A stretch of DNA of 64,000 bases from CBDFKY01 sp965248995 (GTDB taxonomy: Bacteria > Pseudomonadota > Alphaproteobacteria > Rickettsiales > UBA998): assembly GCA_965248995.1 (NCBI GenBank), contig CBDFKY010000004.1, positions 124,001-188,000 on the forward strand. The letters are read 5' to 3'. The notes under the pieces were generated by a model, which saw nothing but the letters and a program-made list of their open reading frames with translations, was not told where the DNA came from and ran no database searches. The position numbers were made by a program, and so were the translations under genes. Positions 33,164-42,740 of the stretch are shown here, piece by piece. Each line of letters begins with the position of its first letter. Within the stretch, counting starts at the first letter, position 1.

Positions 33164-35068
33164 TCAGCTCACTTTGCGATAAATCTCGCCGCCTTCCTCT
33201 TTGAATTTTTCCGCCATGTGCTGCATTCCTTCCGCGGCGTGCGTTTCGGGAACGCTCTGGCTGTTCTGCATGTTGGCGAATTCCCGCACATTGCGGGAAA
33301 TTTTCATGGAACAGAATTTCGGGCCGCACATGGAGCAGAAATGCGCGTGTTTCGCACCTTCCGCCGGTAAAGTTTCGTCATGGAAGGCCAGCGCTTTTTC
33401 GGGGTCGAGCGACAGGTGGAACTGGTCCATCCACCGGAAATCGAACCGCGACCGCGACAGGGCATCGTCCCTGTGTTGCGCTCCGGGATGACCTTTCGCC
33501 AGATCCGCCGCGTGCGCGGCGATGCGGTAGGTGATCACGCCTTCTTTCACGTCGTCGCGATCCGGCAGGCCAAGATGTTCCTTTGGCGTGACGTAGCAGA
33601 GCATCGCGCATCCGTACCAGCCGATCATCGCCGCGCCGATGCCGCTGGTGATATGGTCGTAGCCGGGGGCGATGTCCGTGGTCAGCGGGCCGAGCGTGTA
33701 GAACGGCGCTTCACCGCAGACTTCGAGCTGTTTCGTCATGTTTTCGTGAATCAGGTGCATCGGCACGTGCCCGGGTCCTTCGATCATGACCTGGCAATCC
33801 TGTGCCCAGGCGCGATGCGTCAGTTCCCCGAGGGTGGCAAGTTCCGCGAACTGCGCGGCATCGTTGGCATCGGCGATCGAACCAGGACGCAAACCATCTC
33901 CCAACGAAAACGATACATCGTAAGCTTTCATGATCTCACAGATTTCATCGAAATGCGTATAGGTGAAATTGTCCTGATGATGCGACATGCACCATTGGGC
34001 ATGGATGGAGCCGCCACGTGATACGATGCCGGTGACACGCTGTTCGGTAAGCGGGATGAACGGCAGGCGCACTCCGGCGTGGATCGTAAAGTAATCTACC
34101 CCCTGTTCCGCCTGTTCGATCAGCGTATCGCGGAAAATTTCCCAGTTCAAATCTTCCGCCACGCCGCCTACTTTTTCCAGTGCCTGATAAATGGGCACCG
34201 TACCAATGGGGACGGGGGAATTACGGATGATCCATTCGCGTATGGTGTGGATATTGCGTCCGGTAGAGAGATCCATCACCGTATCCGCGCCCCAGCGAAT
34301 CGCCCAGACCAGTTTGTCCACCTCTTCGCCAACCGAGGAGGTGACGGCGGAATTGCCGATGTTCGCATTGATTTTCACTTTGAAATTGCGACCGATGATC
34401 ATCGGTTCGATTTCGGGATGGTTGATGTTGGCCGGGATGATCGCCCGGCCCTTCGCCACTTCATCACGGACGAACTCCGCCGTGATGAAAGCCGGGAGAT
34501 GGGCGCCGAACGGGTTGCCTGCATGGGTGTTATCGGTGCGGGAGCGGCGGCCGGCCTGATTTATCTGGCCATTGGCGGCGGGATAAGACTGCCACGCTTC
34601 CAGATACCGCGCTCTCGCTTCATTTTCCCGTATAGCGATGTATTCCATTTCTTCCGTGATAATGCCGCGCCGCGCGTAATGCATCTGCGTCACGTTTCCG
34701 CCTGTTTTGGCGCGCAGGGGGCGGATGGCAGGAGAGGGGAAAAGCTCGACCGTCTGGGAAGACGGAATCGCGTTTCCCGTTTTGAAGCCGTTATCTTCCG
34801 CCGTTATTTCCCGTCCGGCATAAATTTCCGCATCACTGCGCCTTTTTATCCATGTCTCGCGCAGTGGCGCGAGGCCGGCGCGAATGTCCACTTTTACGTT
34901 TTCATCCGTGTAGGGGCCTGAGGTATCATATACCGGAAGATTAGGTTCCTGTGCGGTTGGCAGCAGGCCGATCTCCCGCATCGCCACATTGACATCAGGA
35001 AAGCGCGCACTTCGCTCATAAATCTTCTTGGATGCGTGCAGCGCCCCGGTGGTGACGGAAAAACTCAT
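33164..35068 (-). CDS. thiC: Phosphomethylpyrimidine synthase (radical SAM)
   Basis: ThiC rearranges aminoimidazole ribotide to HMP phosphate, the pyrimidine half of thiamine. The 634-residue protein has the N-terminal ThiC-associated region (PNLPVYDTSGPYTD), FKVKINANIGNSAV, TVMDLSTGRNIHTIREWIIRN, MIEGPGHVPMHLI, YDHITSGIGAAMIGWYG, and the C-terminal cluster motif CSMCGPKFC that binds the [4Fe-4S] centre. I use the ATG at 35068; a start 48 bases earlier would add residues not typical of ThiC. No other thiamine genes are in the window. I saw no THI-box in the 176 bases upstream. Confidence 0.95.
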   Translation of the reverse strand: MSFSVTTGALHASKKIYERSARFPDVNVAMREIGLLPTAQEPNLPVYDTSGPYTDENVKVDIRAGLAPLRETWIKRRSDAEIYAGREITAEDNGFKTGNAIPSSQTVELFPSPAIRPLRAKTGGNVTQMHYARRGIITEEMEYIAIRENEARARYLEAWQSYPAANGQINQAGRRSRTDNTHAGNPFGAHLPAFITAEFVRDEVAKGRAIIPANINHPEIEPMIIGRNFKVKINANIGNSAVTSSVGEEVDKLVWAIRWGADTVMDLSTGRNIHTIREWIIRNSPVPIGTVPIYQALEKVGGVAEDLNWEIFRDTLIEQAEQGVDYFTIHAGVRLPFIPLTEQRVTGIVSRGGSIHAQWCMSHHQDNFTYTHFDEICEIMKAYDVSFSLGDGLRPGSIADANDAAQFAELATLGELTHRAWAQDCQVMIEGPGHVPMHLIHENMTKQLEVCGEAPFYTLGPLTTDIAPGYDHITSGIGAAMIGWYGCAMLCYVTPKEHLGLPDRDDVKEGVITYRIAAHAADLAKGHPGAQHRDDALSRSRFDFRWMDQFHLSLDPEKALAFHDETLPAEGAKHAHFCSMCGPKFCSMKISRNVREFANMQNSQSVPETHAAEGMQHMAEKFKEEGGEIYRKVS

Positions 35069-35244
35069 GGTACCGATTATCCTGATATGTGGCTGAATCG
35101 CCGGATAAAAGAGCACAGCTTGTATCCATACGCAAGCGGGAACTGGACATTATGTCTGACTTATTTGTAATGCGGTAGAAGTGGCAAGGCAGGCATTTCT
35201 AGCCTAAGTAAGAATAAGAGCAAACTTTCCGGTAGTATGAAAAC

Positions 35245-35649
35245 GTGACGTATCTTGTTGGCTATATCGCTTCGCTGCTGACCTTCCTGATTCTGGATAT
35301 GGGGTGGATGCTGGGAATCGCCCGCTCATTCTACCGCCGTGAACTGGGACACCTGCTGCGGGATGAAGTCAAGCTGGCACCGGTGTTTCTTTTCTATATC
35401 GTGTATATCGCCGTTCTGCTGGCTCTGGCCGTCGTGCCGCATCTGGACGGTAGTGGCGGCGGCCTTAAGCGCGTGATTTTCTCCAGCATGCTTCTGGGCT
35501 TCGCGGCTTACGGTACGTATGACGCCACTAATTATGCCATTATGAAAGACTGGCCGCTCTCCGTCACCATCGTCGATGTGTTATGGGGAGTGGTGGTGAC
35601 AGCCTGTGCTGGTATTGCCGCTTATAGTGTCATACAATCGCTGGCATGA
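35245..35649 (+). CDS. DUF2177-family membrane protein
   Basis: The 134-residue protein has four hydrophobic segments (about residues 3-24, 46-66, 75-96 and 108-130). The ILDMGWMLGIARSFYRRELG segment and the GFAAYGTYDATNYAIMKDWP segment match the DUF2177 family of inner-membrane proteins of unknown function. The start is a GTG at 35245. The stop overlaps the start of the following hydrolase gene by four bases (ATGA), so the two are likely co-translated. Confidence 0.75.
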   Translation: MTYLVGYIASLLTFLILDMGWMLGIARSFYRRELGHLLRDEVKLAPVFLFYIVYIAVLLALAVVPHLDGSGGGLKRVIFSSMLLGFAAYGTYDATNYAIMKDWPLSVTIVDVLWGVVVTACAGIAAYSVIQSLA

Positions 35650-36449
35650 AGCCGACCCTAATCGTCAGACGCACTATCATGCTCGCTTTGCTGGCATACG
35701 GGCTGATGTGCGCTTACCTGTATCTTTTTCAAAGGGCTATCATCTACCTGCCGGCGGATCGTTACAGCGTCCCATCCCCCTCCGTACTGCCCGGCATGAA
35801 GGAAGTGAAGATTACCACGCAGGATAAGATCGCCCTGCATTGCTGGTATCAGCCACCAAGCAAAGCGGAATACCCGACGATTTTGTATCTGCATGGAAAC
35901 CGTGGGGGACTGCTGAATCGCACCGATGATTTCAAGGATATGGTAGAGGCGGGTTATGGGGTGCTGGCGCTGGAATATCGGGGGTATTCCGGAAATGACG
36001 GCAGTCCTTCCGAACAGGGGCTATATAAGGATGGCAGGGCGGCGATGGAGTTTCTCACGCTGCAGGGAGTGCCGCCTGCGGATGTGGTGGTGATGGGGCA
36101 TTCGCTCGGAACCGGGGTAGCCGTGCAGCTGGCGGTGGAATTTCCCGTCCGTTCCCTCGTGCTGCTGGCGCCATACACCTGGCTCGGTGAGATCGGCGCG
36201 GCACGGTACTGGTATGCGCCGGTGTCGCTGCTGCTGAAAGACCGGTTCGATTCCATTCATAAGGTGGCGAAACTATCGGTTCCCCTGTTTATCTTTCACG
36301 GCAAACAGGATCAGATTATCCCGTTCGACCATGCGAAGCGCCTGTATGCCTCCGCTCATTCTCCTAAAAAGCTGGTGCTGTTTGCACAGCGTGATCATAA
36401 TGACCTGCCGATGCGGCGTATTCTGCATATCATTGACCCTTCCCGGTAA
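35646..36449 (+). CDS. Membrane-anchored alpha/beta hydrolase (BEM46/ABHD13-like)
   Basis: The 267-residue protein has one N-terminal membrane segment (about residues 10-30) followed by an alpha/beta-hydrolase domain. Visible features are the oxyanion region YLHGNRGGLLNR, the nucleophile elbow VMGHSLGTGVAVQLA, the acid in FHGKQDQIIPFDHAK and a C-terminal histidine in AQRDHNDL. This matches the BEM46-like group, whose substrates are mostly unknown. Topology suggests an inner-membrane anchor with the catalytic domain probably periplasmic. It is coupled to the DUF2177 gene; the terminase-like gene follows 26 bases later. Confidence 0.82.
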   Translation: MKPTLIVRRTIMLALLAYGLMCAYLYLFQRAIIYLPADRYSVPSPSVLPGMKEVKITTQDKIALHCWYQPPSKAEYPTILYLHGNRGGLLNRTDDFKDMVEAGYGVLALEYRGYSGNDGSPSEQGLYKDGRAAMEFLTLQGVPPADVVVMGHSLGTGVAVQLAVEFPVRSLVLLAPYTWLGEIGAARYWYAPVSLLLKDRFDSIHKVAKLSVPLFIFHGKQDQIIPFDHAKRLYASAHSPKKLVLFAQRDHNDLPMRRILHIIDPSR

Positions 36450-36475
36450 ACGGTCACATACTTATTCTGCCGGGT

Positions 36476-37900
36476 GTGCCGTCCATCCTTCCGTCCCATT
36501 CTCTGCCTTCTCTGATCCGCCGTATCCACGACAACGCGCTACGGGAAGAATTTTCCTGTTATCTGCAGAAGGCTTTCCACACGCTGCATCCTTCGCAGGC
36601 TTTCGTTCCAAGCTGGCACCTCGACGCGATCAGCGAATATCTGGGTGCGCTGGAAAGGCATGACATCCACCGCCTGATCATCAACATGCCGCCGCGCTCC
36701 ATGAAATCCATGACGGTCAGCGTGGCGTGGACCAGTTATATCCTGGGACGCCGTCCTTCGGAAAAGATCATTACCGCCAGCTATGCGGCGCCTTTGAGTC
36801 TGAAACATGCGATGGATACGCGGGTGCTGATCCGCAACCCGTGGTACCGGCAGGCGTTTCCGCGAATGAGAGTGCTGGCCGGGCAGGATGAGAAACATAA
36901 ATTCGTCACTACCGAGCAGGGGTTTCGCCTCGCCACCTCGGTCGGCGGGACGTTGACGGGGGAGGGCGCCGATATCCTGATCATCGACGACCCGCTCAAT
37001 CCAGCGCAGGCCGCTTCACCGCGGATGCGGGCGCGGGCCAACCACTGGTTCGACCACACGCTCTCCTCCCGCCTGAACGATAAACATTCCGGCAGCATCC
37101 TGCTGGTGATGCAGCGGCTGCATGAAGAAGACATGACCGGACATCTGCTGGCGAAAGGGGGATGGGAGCATGTGTGCCTGCCCGCTATGGCGAGCTCACC
37201 CATCACCATCAGTATCGGGAAGTTTCATAAGATCATGGCGGAAGGGGAACTCCTGCAGCCAGCACGTGAATCCCTGCCAGTACTGGAGCAGTTGAAGCGG
37301 GATCTCGGCAGTCACGGATTCGCCGCGCAGTATCTCCAATCTCCCATTCCGGCGGACGGAGAGATGATAAAGCGCGACTGGCTGCATGTCGCCGAACCAC
37401 CCCATGCCTGTGAGCGCGTTATCCAGAGCTGGGATACCGCGATCAAAGCGGGGGAGGCGAATGATCGTTCCGCGTGTGTCACCATCGGCGCGTCCGGCGG
37501 AAGCTATCATATCCTGGACGTTACCGTCGTAAAGCAGGAATATACGGCGCTGAAACGCACCATCGAGGAGATGGCGCAACGGCATCGACCGCAGGCCGTT
37601 CTTATCGAAGACAAGGCCAGCGGCCAGTCCCTGCTGCAGGATTTACGCCTTTCGACCAGCCTGCCGGTCATCCCGATCCTGCCGCGAGGCGACAAGATCC
37701 ACCGAGCCGCCCGCATTACCCCGCTGATGGAAGCGGGGCGGGTCATCTTCGCATCCCATAGCGCCTGGATGCCTGCGCTTGAGGCCGAACTGCTGGCTTT
37801 CCCCCACGCCCGGCACGACGATCAGGTGGATGCCCTGACGCAGGGGTTGTTATGGCTTGAAGAGCGCAACTACAACGAAAGTTACGTTCGCGTTATCTAA
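36476..37900 (+). CDS. Orphan phage terminase large subunit-like protein
   Basis: The 474-residue protein has the two-domain layout of large terminases. In the ATPase domain the Walker A variant is MPPRSMKS (residues 71-78), and Walker B is ADILIIDDPLNP (Asp171, Asp172). In the C-terminal RNase H-like nuclease domain, IQSWDTAIKAGEANDRSACV, AVLIEDKASGQSLLQDL and HARHDDQVDALTQGLLWL supply the acidic residues. This is the psiM2-ORF9-like C-terminal family. No portal, capsid or small terminase gene is nearby; neighbours are a hydrolase and phoH. It is full length and not decayed, suggesting either a domesticated packaging ATPase or a dispersed prophage or gene-transfer-agent part. The start is a GTG. 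Confidence 0.85.
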   Translation: MPSILPSHSLPSLIRRIHDNALREEFSCYLQKAFHTLHPSQAFVPSWHLDAISEYLGALERHDIHRLIINMPPRSMKSMTVSVAWTSYILGRRPSEKIITASYAAPLSLKHAMDTRVLIRNPWYRQAFPRMRVLAGQDEKHKFVTTEQGFRLATSVGGTLTGEGADILIIDDPLNPAQAASPRMRARANHWFDHTLSSRLNDKHSGSILLVMQRLHEEDMTGHLLAKGGWEHVCLPAMASSPITISIGKFHKIMAEGELLQPARESLPVLEQLKRDLGSHGFAAQYLQSPIPADGEMIKRDWLHVAEPPHACERVIQSWDTAIKAGEANDRSACVTIGASGGSYHILDVTVVKQEYTALKRTIEEMAQRHRPQAVLIEDKASGQSLLQDLRLSTSLPVIPILPRGDKIHRAARITPLMEAGRVIFASHSAWMPALEAELLAFPHARHDDQVDALTQGLLWLEERNYNESYVRVI

Positions 37901-37972
37901 ACCGAACGGAATGATTGCCTTTCATATTAACTTCTTTTATCTTCAAGTTATACATAAATTATAGCCATCCGG

Positions 37973-39064
37973 TTGAAAGTGTCCAAAGTCTCCGCCGCCC
38001 GCTCTACCAACCTGTTTTTTGAAGATCATAATGTGCTCTCGGAGCTGTATGGCGAGGGGGACGCCCATCTTAAAAAACTGGAAAAACTGTTGAATATCGA
38101 AGCCGTCGCCCGGGGGAACATGCTTTCTCTGAGCGGAGCCGAGCGCGACATCGTCCTGGCCGAACAGTTGCTGATGGATTTTTACCAGCGGATCAAAAGC
38201 GGGGGAGCATTTACCACGCAGATGTTCGAAGCGGCGCTGCGCATGGCTCCGCCCGTCAATGATGCGGATATCGACGCCAGCGCCCACAAGGGGAAGAAGC
38301 GTTACGCCAAGCGGGCCATTCATAGCGATGTCTATATCAAGACGATGCGCAAGACGGTGGAACCGTATTCACACATGCAGGCGAATTATATTCGCAGCCT
38401 GTATGACAATGACCTGGTGTTCGCGACGGGGCCTGCCGGAACGGGCAAGACGTTTATCGCGGTCGCCATGGGGGTCTACATGATCATGACCAACAAGGTG
38501 GAGCGCATCATCCTGTCCCGCCCCGCCGTGGAAGCTGGCGAAAAGCTCGGTTTCCTGCCCGGAAACCTGAAAGAGAAAATCGACCCGTACCTGCGCCCTC
38601 TGTATGACGCGCTGTTCGACATGATGCCGGCCGACAAGGTCAATTTCATGATGGAATCCGGGGCGATCGAAGTGGCGCCGCTCGCGTTCATGCGGGGCCG
38701 TACGCTCTCCAATTCCTTTATCATCCTTGACGAAGCCCAGAACACCACCTCGACGCAGATGAAAATGTTCCTGACCCGCCTCGGTGAAAATTCCCGCATG
38801 GTGATTACCGGGGACATGTCGCAGGTGGACCTACCGAAGGACGTGAAGTCCGGCCTGCATGACTGCCTGCGCAAAATTACCCATATCGACGGCATTTCCG
38901 TGGTCGCTTTTTCCGATACGGATGTGGTGCGTCATGAACTTGTTTCCAAAATCGTCCACGCCTATGACGACTGGGATAAGGGCGTTCGCCCCGAGGATCT
39001 CCGCCTCGAACATCAGGCCGCGCCGGATGAGGAGACGGACAGTACGCCCGACGATACGCCATGA
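37973..39064 (+). CDS. PhoH-family ATPase (PhoL/YbeZ type)
   Basis: The 363-residue protein has an N-terminal KH-like region (EDHNVLSELYGEGDAHLKKLE) and then the PhoH ATPase domain. Walker A is ATGPAGTGKTFIAVAMGV, followed by LSRPAVEAGEKLGFLPGNL, Walker B FIILDEAQNTTSTQMKMFLT and VITGDMSQVDLP. This form pairs with YbeY in RNA or ribosome metabolism and is often called phoH or ybeZ. The start codon is TTG (37973) or GTG (37979); no ATG lies before the conserved N terminus. The stop overlaps ybeY by four bases (ATGA), as commonly seen. Confidence 0.9.
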   Translation: MKVSKVSAARSTNLFFEDHNVLSELYGEGDAHLKKLEKLLNIEAVARGNMLSLSGAERDIVLAEQLLMDFYQRIKSGGAFTTQMFEAALRMAPPVNDADIDASAHKGKKRYAKRAIHSDVYIKTMRKTVEPYSHMQANYIRSLYDNDLVFATGPAGTGKTFIAVAMGVYMIMTNKVERIILSRPAVEAGEKLGFLPGNLKEKIDPYLRPLYDALFDMMPADKVNFMMESGAIEVAPLAFMRGRTLSNSFIILDEAQNTTSTQMKMFLTRLGENSRMVITGDMSQVDLPKDVKSGLHDCLRKITHIDGISVVAFSDTDVVRHELVSKIVHAYDDWDKGVRPEDLRLEHQAAPDEETDSTPDDTP

Positions 39065-39591
39065 CCAGCCGCCCTGCCATCGATGCCACTATTGCCGTCA
39101 ACGATCCCGCGTGGGAGCGGGAGGTCAAGGGCCTGCAGCCGAATATCAGACATGTGGTGGAAGTGACGTTGCGGCATATGTACGCCTCCCTGCCTGAAAT
39201 GGTCCGCATGTCGGCGGAACCGTTGGGACTGGCTGTCGTTTTTACCGACGATGAGGAAGTGCGGGAACTCAACGCGCAGTTTCGCGGAAAAGATGCCGCG
39301 ACGAACGTCCTCTCTTTTTCCGCCGATGTGGAAGCCCCCCAGCCGGTCGGCCAGGAAATCGTGCTGGGGGACGTGATCCTTGCCTACGGCGTCGTAGCGG
39401 CGGAAGCGGCGGAGCAGGGCAAACCGTTCACGTACCATATGACGCATATGGTTGTACACGGCCTGCTGCATCTGTTAGGGTTCGATCATCTAGACAACGT
39501 GCAGGCGGAAACGATGGAACGGCATGAACGCGATATTCTGAAACTGTTCGGAATTCCCGATCCTTATGTCATAACAGCTGCGTCCGCATGA
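39061..39591 (+). CDS. ybeY: Endoribonuclease YbeY
   Basis: YbeY is a single-strand endoribonuclease needed for 16S rRNA 3'-end maturation and ribosome quality control. The 176-residue protein carries the zinc-binding signature HMVVHGLLHLLGFDHLD with three histidines, and the conserved FRGKDAATNVLSFSAD segment before it. Length fits the family. It overlaps the phoH-type gene by four bases and is followed 21 bases later by corC, the usual alphaproteobacterial order. Confidence 0.94.
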   Translation: MTSRPAIDATIAVNDPAWEREVKGLQPNIRHVVEVTLRHMYASLPEMVRMSAEPLGLAVVFTDDEEVRELNAQFRGKDAATNVLSFSADVEAPQPVGQEIVLGDVILAYGVVAAEAAEQGKPFTYHMTHMVVHGLLHLLGFDHLDNVQAETMERHERDILKLFGIPDPYVITAASA

Positions 39592-39612
39592 ACCGCGCCC
39601 TAGGAACGATCT

Positions 39613-40515
39613 ATGCCTGAGAACCCTGCCGACACCGTTTCACCCACCGACTCGCTGCCTGGGCGATTATGGAGTGCGCTGCGCAGTCCGTTCGTCAAGG
39701 AAGAGCGCGAACGCAGCGAACTGGAGGACGCGATCGAGGAACACCGGGAGGAGGGTAAGACCATCTCGCCGGAAGAGCGCACCATCCTGCGTAACATGCT
39801 GGAAGCGGGGGATTTGACGGTCAGCGACATCATGGTGACGCGCAGCGATATCGTCGCGGTGGATTACGAGATCACGCTCAGCGAGCTGAAGGATATCTTC
39901 ATGCGCGAGCAGCATACCCGGATGCCGGTGTATATCGGTTCGCTCGACCGGCTGAAAGGGTTCATTCATTTGAAAGACCTGATTCCATCCCTGACCGGCA
40001 ACGAGCCGTTCGATCTGGATCAGGTACTGAGAGAAATTTATTTCATTTCCCCTTCCATGCGAATCGTCGATCTGCTGGTACAGATGCGTATCTCCGGTCA
40101 TCATATGGCGATCGTCGTCGACGAATATGGCGGGACGGACGGGCTAGTGACGCTGGAGGACGTGATGGAGGCGCTGGTCGGGGATATACAGGACGAGCAT
40201 GACGTCGACGATACGGACCATGAATGCAAGCGCATTTCCTCCCACCAGTTCGAGATGGATGCCCGCATCCGTATCGAAGAAGTCCATGAGATCATCGGGG
40301 TGGACCTGTTCGACGTGCTGGAGGATGAAGATGATTTTGAAACGCTCGGCGGTTTTATCTTCGCCAGCCTGCACCGCGTGCCGGTCATGGGAGAAGTCAT
40401 CCCGATCGACGACGTGGGACAGGCGAAAATTCTGGATGCCGACGGGCGCCGTATCAAACGGGTGTTGCTGACGCTCAATTTTACGCCGTTGAAACAGAAA
40501 AACACTGCCGTGTAG
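39613..40515 (+). CDS. corC: CBS-domain transporter-associated protein (CorC/HlyC)
   Basis: The 300-residue protein has a charged N-terminal region and a pair of CBS domains (about residues 70-200). The first contains VSDIMVTRSDIVAVDYEITLSE (seen in two parts) and the second MAIVVDEYGGTDGLVTLEDVMEALVG. The C-terminal CorC_HlyC domain (about 215-295) includes EIIGVDLFDVLEDEDDFETLGG. No DUF21 membrane domain is present. CorC is linked to magnesium/cobalt handling in enterobacteria; in this phoH-ybeY-corC context it may be involved in envelope or metal homeostasis. lnt, often next in this cluster, is absent; a convergent helicase gene follows after 11 bases. Confidence 0.88.
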   Translation: MPENPADTVSPTDSLPGRLWSALRSPFVKEERERSELEDAIEEHREEGKTISPEERTILRNMLEAGDLTVSDIMVTRSDIVAVDYEITLSELKDIFMREQHTRMPVYIGSLDRLKGFIHLKDLIPSLTGNEPFDLDQVLREIYFISPSMRIVDLLVQMRISGHHMAIVVDEYGGTDGLVTLEDVMEALVGDIQDEHDVDDTDHECKRISSHQFEMDARIRIEEVHEIIGVDLFDVLEDEDDFETLGGFIFASLHRVPVMGEVIPIDDVGQAKILDADGRRIKRVLLTLNFTPLKQKNTAV

Positions 40516-40526
40516 CACGTTTGCGC

Positions 40527-42737
40527 TCAGGCGAGCTTGACGTATTCCGCCATCAGTTTCTTGCGTCCCGCTTTCTCAAAGGCAATATCCAGATGATTGC
40601 CGCTCGCTTCCAGTACCTGCCCGTAACCGAACTTGGAATGAAAAATGCGCTTTCCCGTCCAGGAATCCGCTGCAGGGGCGGGCATGTATTGCATCCGGCC
40701 CGACTCGCGCATGACCTGTTCCATGCGGTGCTGGAAAAGCGACGGCGCAGCGGCCCGCGAGCGGCCGTCCGTGCCTTCCGTCTCTTCGACATGATCCTCC
40801 GGGATCTCGCTTAAAAAACGTGAAGGGAGGCAACTCTGCCATTGGTTGTAAATCCGCCGATTGGCGGCATGGGTGATGGTAAGCAGGCGTTTGGCGCGCG
40901 TAATGCCCACATACGCCAGCCGGCGCTCCTCTTCAAGCCCGGCGGTACCCTGCTCATCCATGGAGCGTTGATGCGGAAACAGCCCTTCTTCCCAGCCCGA
41001 ACAGAATACGGCGTCGAACTCCAGCCCTTTGGAGGCGTGGAGCGACATCAGGTTCACCATATCGTCAGACGGGTTGGCTTCCCTGTCCATCACCAGCGAC
41101 ACATGTTCCAGAAATTCGCCGGCGTGGGCAAAATCCTGCAGGGCGCGGAACAATTCCTTCAGGTTTTCCAGTCTGCCGTTTGCTTCCACGGTTTGCTCGA
41201 GGCGCCACATTTCCATGTAGTTCGCCTGTTCCAACATATACTCACACAACTCGGCCGGTGGAACGTGCGTGCTCATCTCCTGCCACGCGGCATGTTGGAG
41301 AAGCAAAGCGGCCAGTGCGCTGTTCGCTTTTCCTTTCATGCGCCCGGACGCCTGCAGGCGGGTTGCGGATTCAAATAATGAGATATTTTCTACCCTGGCA
41401 TAGGTATGCAGTTCTTCGAGCGTGGTTTTGCCCACGCCACGCTTCGGTGTGTTGATGATCCTCTCGAACGCCAGATCGTCGCGTGGCTGCATGACAAAGC
41501 GCAGGTAGGCGATGGCGTCACGGATTTCGCGGCGCTCGTAAAAACGCAGTCCGCCGATCACACGGTACGGGATGCCCAGCGTTAAAAACCGTTCTTCGAA
41601 TGCGCGGGTCTGAAAACCGGCCCTCACCAGAATGGCGATATCGTTGAGGGCGGTCTGATCGCGCTGCAGGGATTCGATTTCCTCGCCGACGTAACGCGCT
41701 TCCTCCCCGTCATCCCACAGCGATTTGATTCGTATCCTGTTTCCTCCTTTAGCCTCCGTCCAGAGCGTTTTGCCGTGCCGGCTTTCGTTGTGGGCGATAA
41801 GGCCCGATGCGGCCGCCAGTATATGTTCGGTGGAACGATAATTCTGTTCCAGACGAATGACCGCCGCTCCTTTGAAATCCTCCTCGAACCGCAGGATATT
41901 TCCGACTTCGGCGCCGCGCCAGCCGTAGATGGACTGGTCGTCATCTCCCACGCAGCAGATGTTCCGGTGCGCTATAGCCAGTAGGCGCAGCCACAGGTAC
42001 TGACCGACGTTGGTATCCTGATATTCATCGACCAGTATGTAGCGGAATTTTTCCGCGTAACGCTGCAGGATGTGCGGCTGTTCCTGAAACAGGGTCAGAT
42101 TGTGCAACAGCAGATCGCCGAAATCTGTGGCGTTCAGCGTGATGAGGCGGCGCTGGTATATTTCATAGAGCGCGTGGGCTTTTTTAGCATAGTCGCTTTC
42201 CAAAAGGTCACCGTTCACTTTGGCGGGCGAAAGTCCCCTGTCTTTCCAGGACTGGATCATACCGAGCATGATTTTGGGTGGGAAACGTTTTTCATCCACT
42301 TTGGCATCACCCATCAGGGATTTGAGGAGGCGCAGCTGGTCGTCGGTATCCAGAATGGTGAAATTGCTGTCCAGTCCTATCGCCGAGCCGTCCCGACGCA
42401 GAATACGGGCGGCGATCGAATGAAACGTGCCGAGCCACATGCCCGCGGTATCGTTCGCATGGTCACTGCCGGCCTCGCCGAGCAGGCGCTGCACACGATG
42501 CACCATTTCCTTTGCGGCCTTGTTGGTGAACGTAACGGCCAGAATCCCGGAAGGATAAGACAGATGGCTGGTGATGATGTGGGCGATGCGGCTGGTCAGC
42601 GCCTTGGTTTTCCCCGTCCCCGCGCCTGCAAGTACCAGCACGCCCCCTTCCGTGGTGAGTACCGCTTTCTCCTGCATGTCGTTCAATCCCGCCAGATAAG
42701 GCGGTAATGCTAACGGATTAGAAGGGGGATGTCGCAC
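40527..42737 (-). CDS. uvrD: UvrD/PcrA-type superfamily 1 DNA helicase
   Basis: The enzyme unwinds DNA 3' to 5' in repair and removes proteins from DNA. The 736-residue protein shows all SF1A motifs: Walker A LAGAGTGKTKAL, YILVDEYQDTNVGQY, VGDDDQSIYGWRGAEVG, LEQNYRST, LMSLHASKGLEFDAVF and YVGITRAKRLL. A C-terminal tudor-like end (FHSKFGYGQVLE) is typical of PcrA/UvrD. Length is normal. It lies three bases upstream of petC on the minus strand and converges on corC. PcrA and UvrD cannot be separated by eye. Confidence 0.92.
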   Translation of the reverse strand: MRHPPSNPLALPPYLAGLNDMQEKAVLTTEGGVLVLAGAGTGKTKALTSRIAHIITSHLSYPSGILAVTFTNKAAKEMVHRVQRLLGEAGSDHANDTAGMWLGTFHSIAARILRRDGSAIGLDSNFTILDTDDQLRLLKSLMGDAKVDEKRFPPKIMLGMIQSWKDRGLSPAKVNGDLLESDYAKKAHALYEIYQRRLITLNATDFGDLLLHNLTLFQEQPHILQRYAEKFRYILVDEYQDTNVGQYLWLRLLAIAHRNICCVGDDDQSIYGWRGAEVGNILRFEEDFKGAAVIRLEQNYRSTEHILAAASGLIAHNESRHGKTLWTEAKGGNRIRIKSLWDDGEEARYVGEEIESLQRDQTALNDIAILVRAGFQTRAFEERFLTLGIPYRVIGGLRFYERREIRDAIAYLRFVMQPRDDLAFERIINTPKRGVGKTTLEELHTYARVENISLFESATRLQASGRMKGKANSALAALLLQHAAWQEMSTHVPPAELCEYMLEQANYMEMWRLEQTVEANGRLENLKELFRALQDFAHAGEFLEHVSLVMDREANPSDDMVNLMSLHASKGLEFDAVFCSGWEEGLFPHQRSMDEQGTAGLEEERRLAYVGITRAKRLLTITHAANRRIYNQWQSCLPSRFLSEIPEDHVEETEGTDGRSRAAAPSLFQHRMEQVMRESGRMQYMPAPAADSWTGKRIFHSKFGYGQVLEASGNHLDIAFEKAGRKKLMAEYVKLA

Positions 42738-42740
42738 GTA

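Noticed and set aside
33380..34921. Plus-strand frames of 213 and 280 codons opposite thiC
   Set aside because: thiC is unmistakable on the minus strand; the plus frames lack motifs and are shadows.
36476..40515. Possible prophage or gene-transfer-agent island around the terminase gene
   Set aside because: No portal, protease, capsid, tail or integrase gene is present; the neighbours are ordinary chromosomal genes, so only an orphan TerL is supported.
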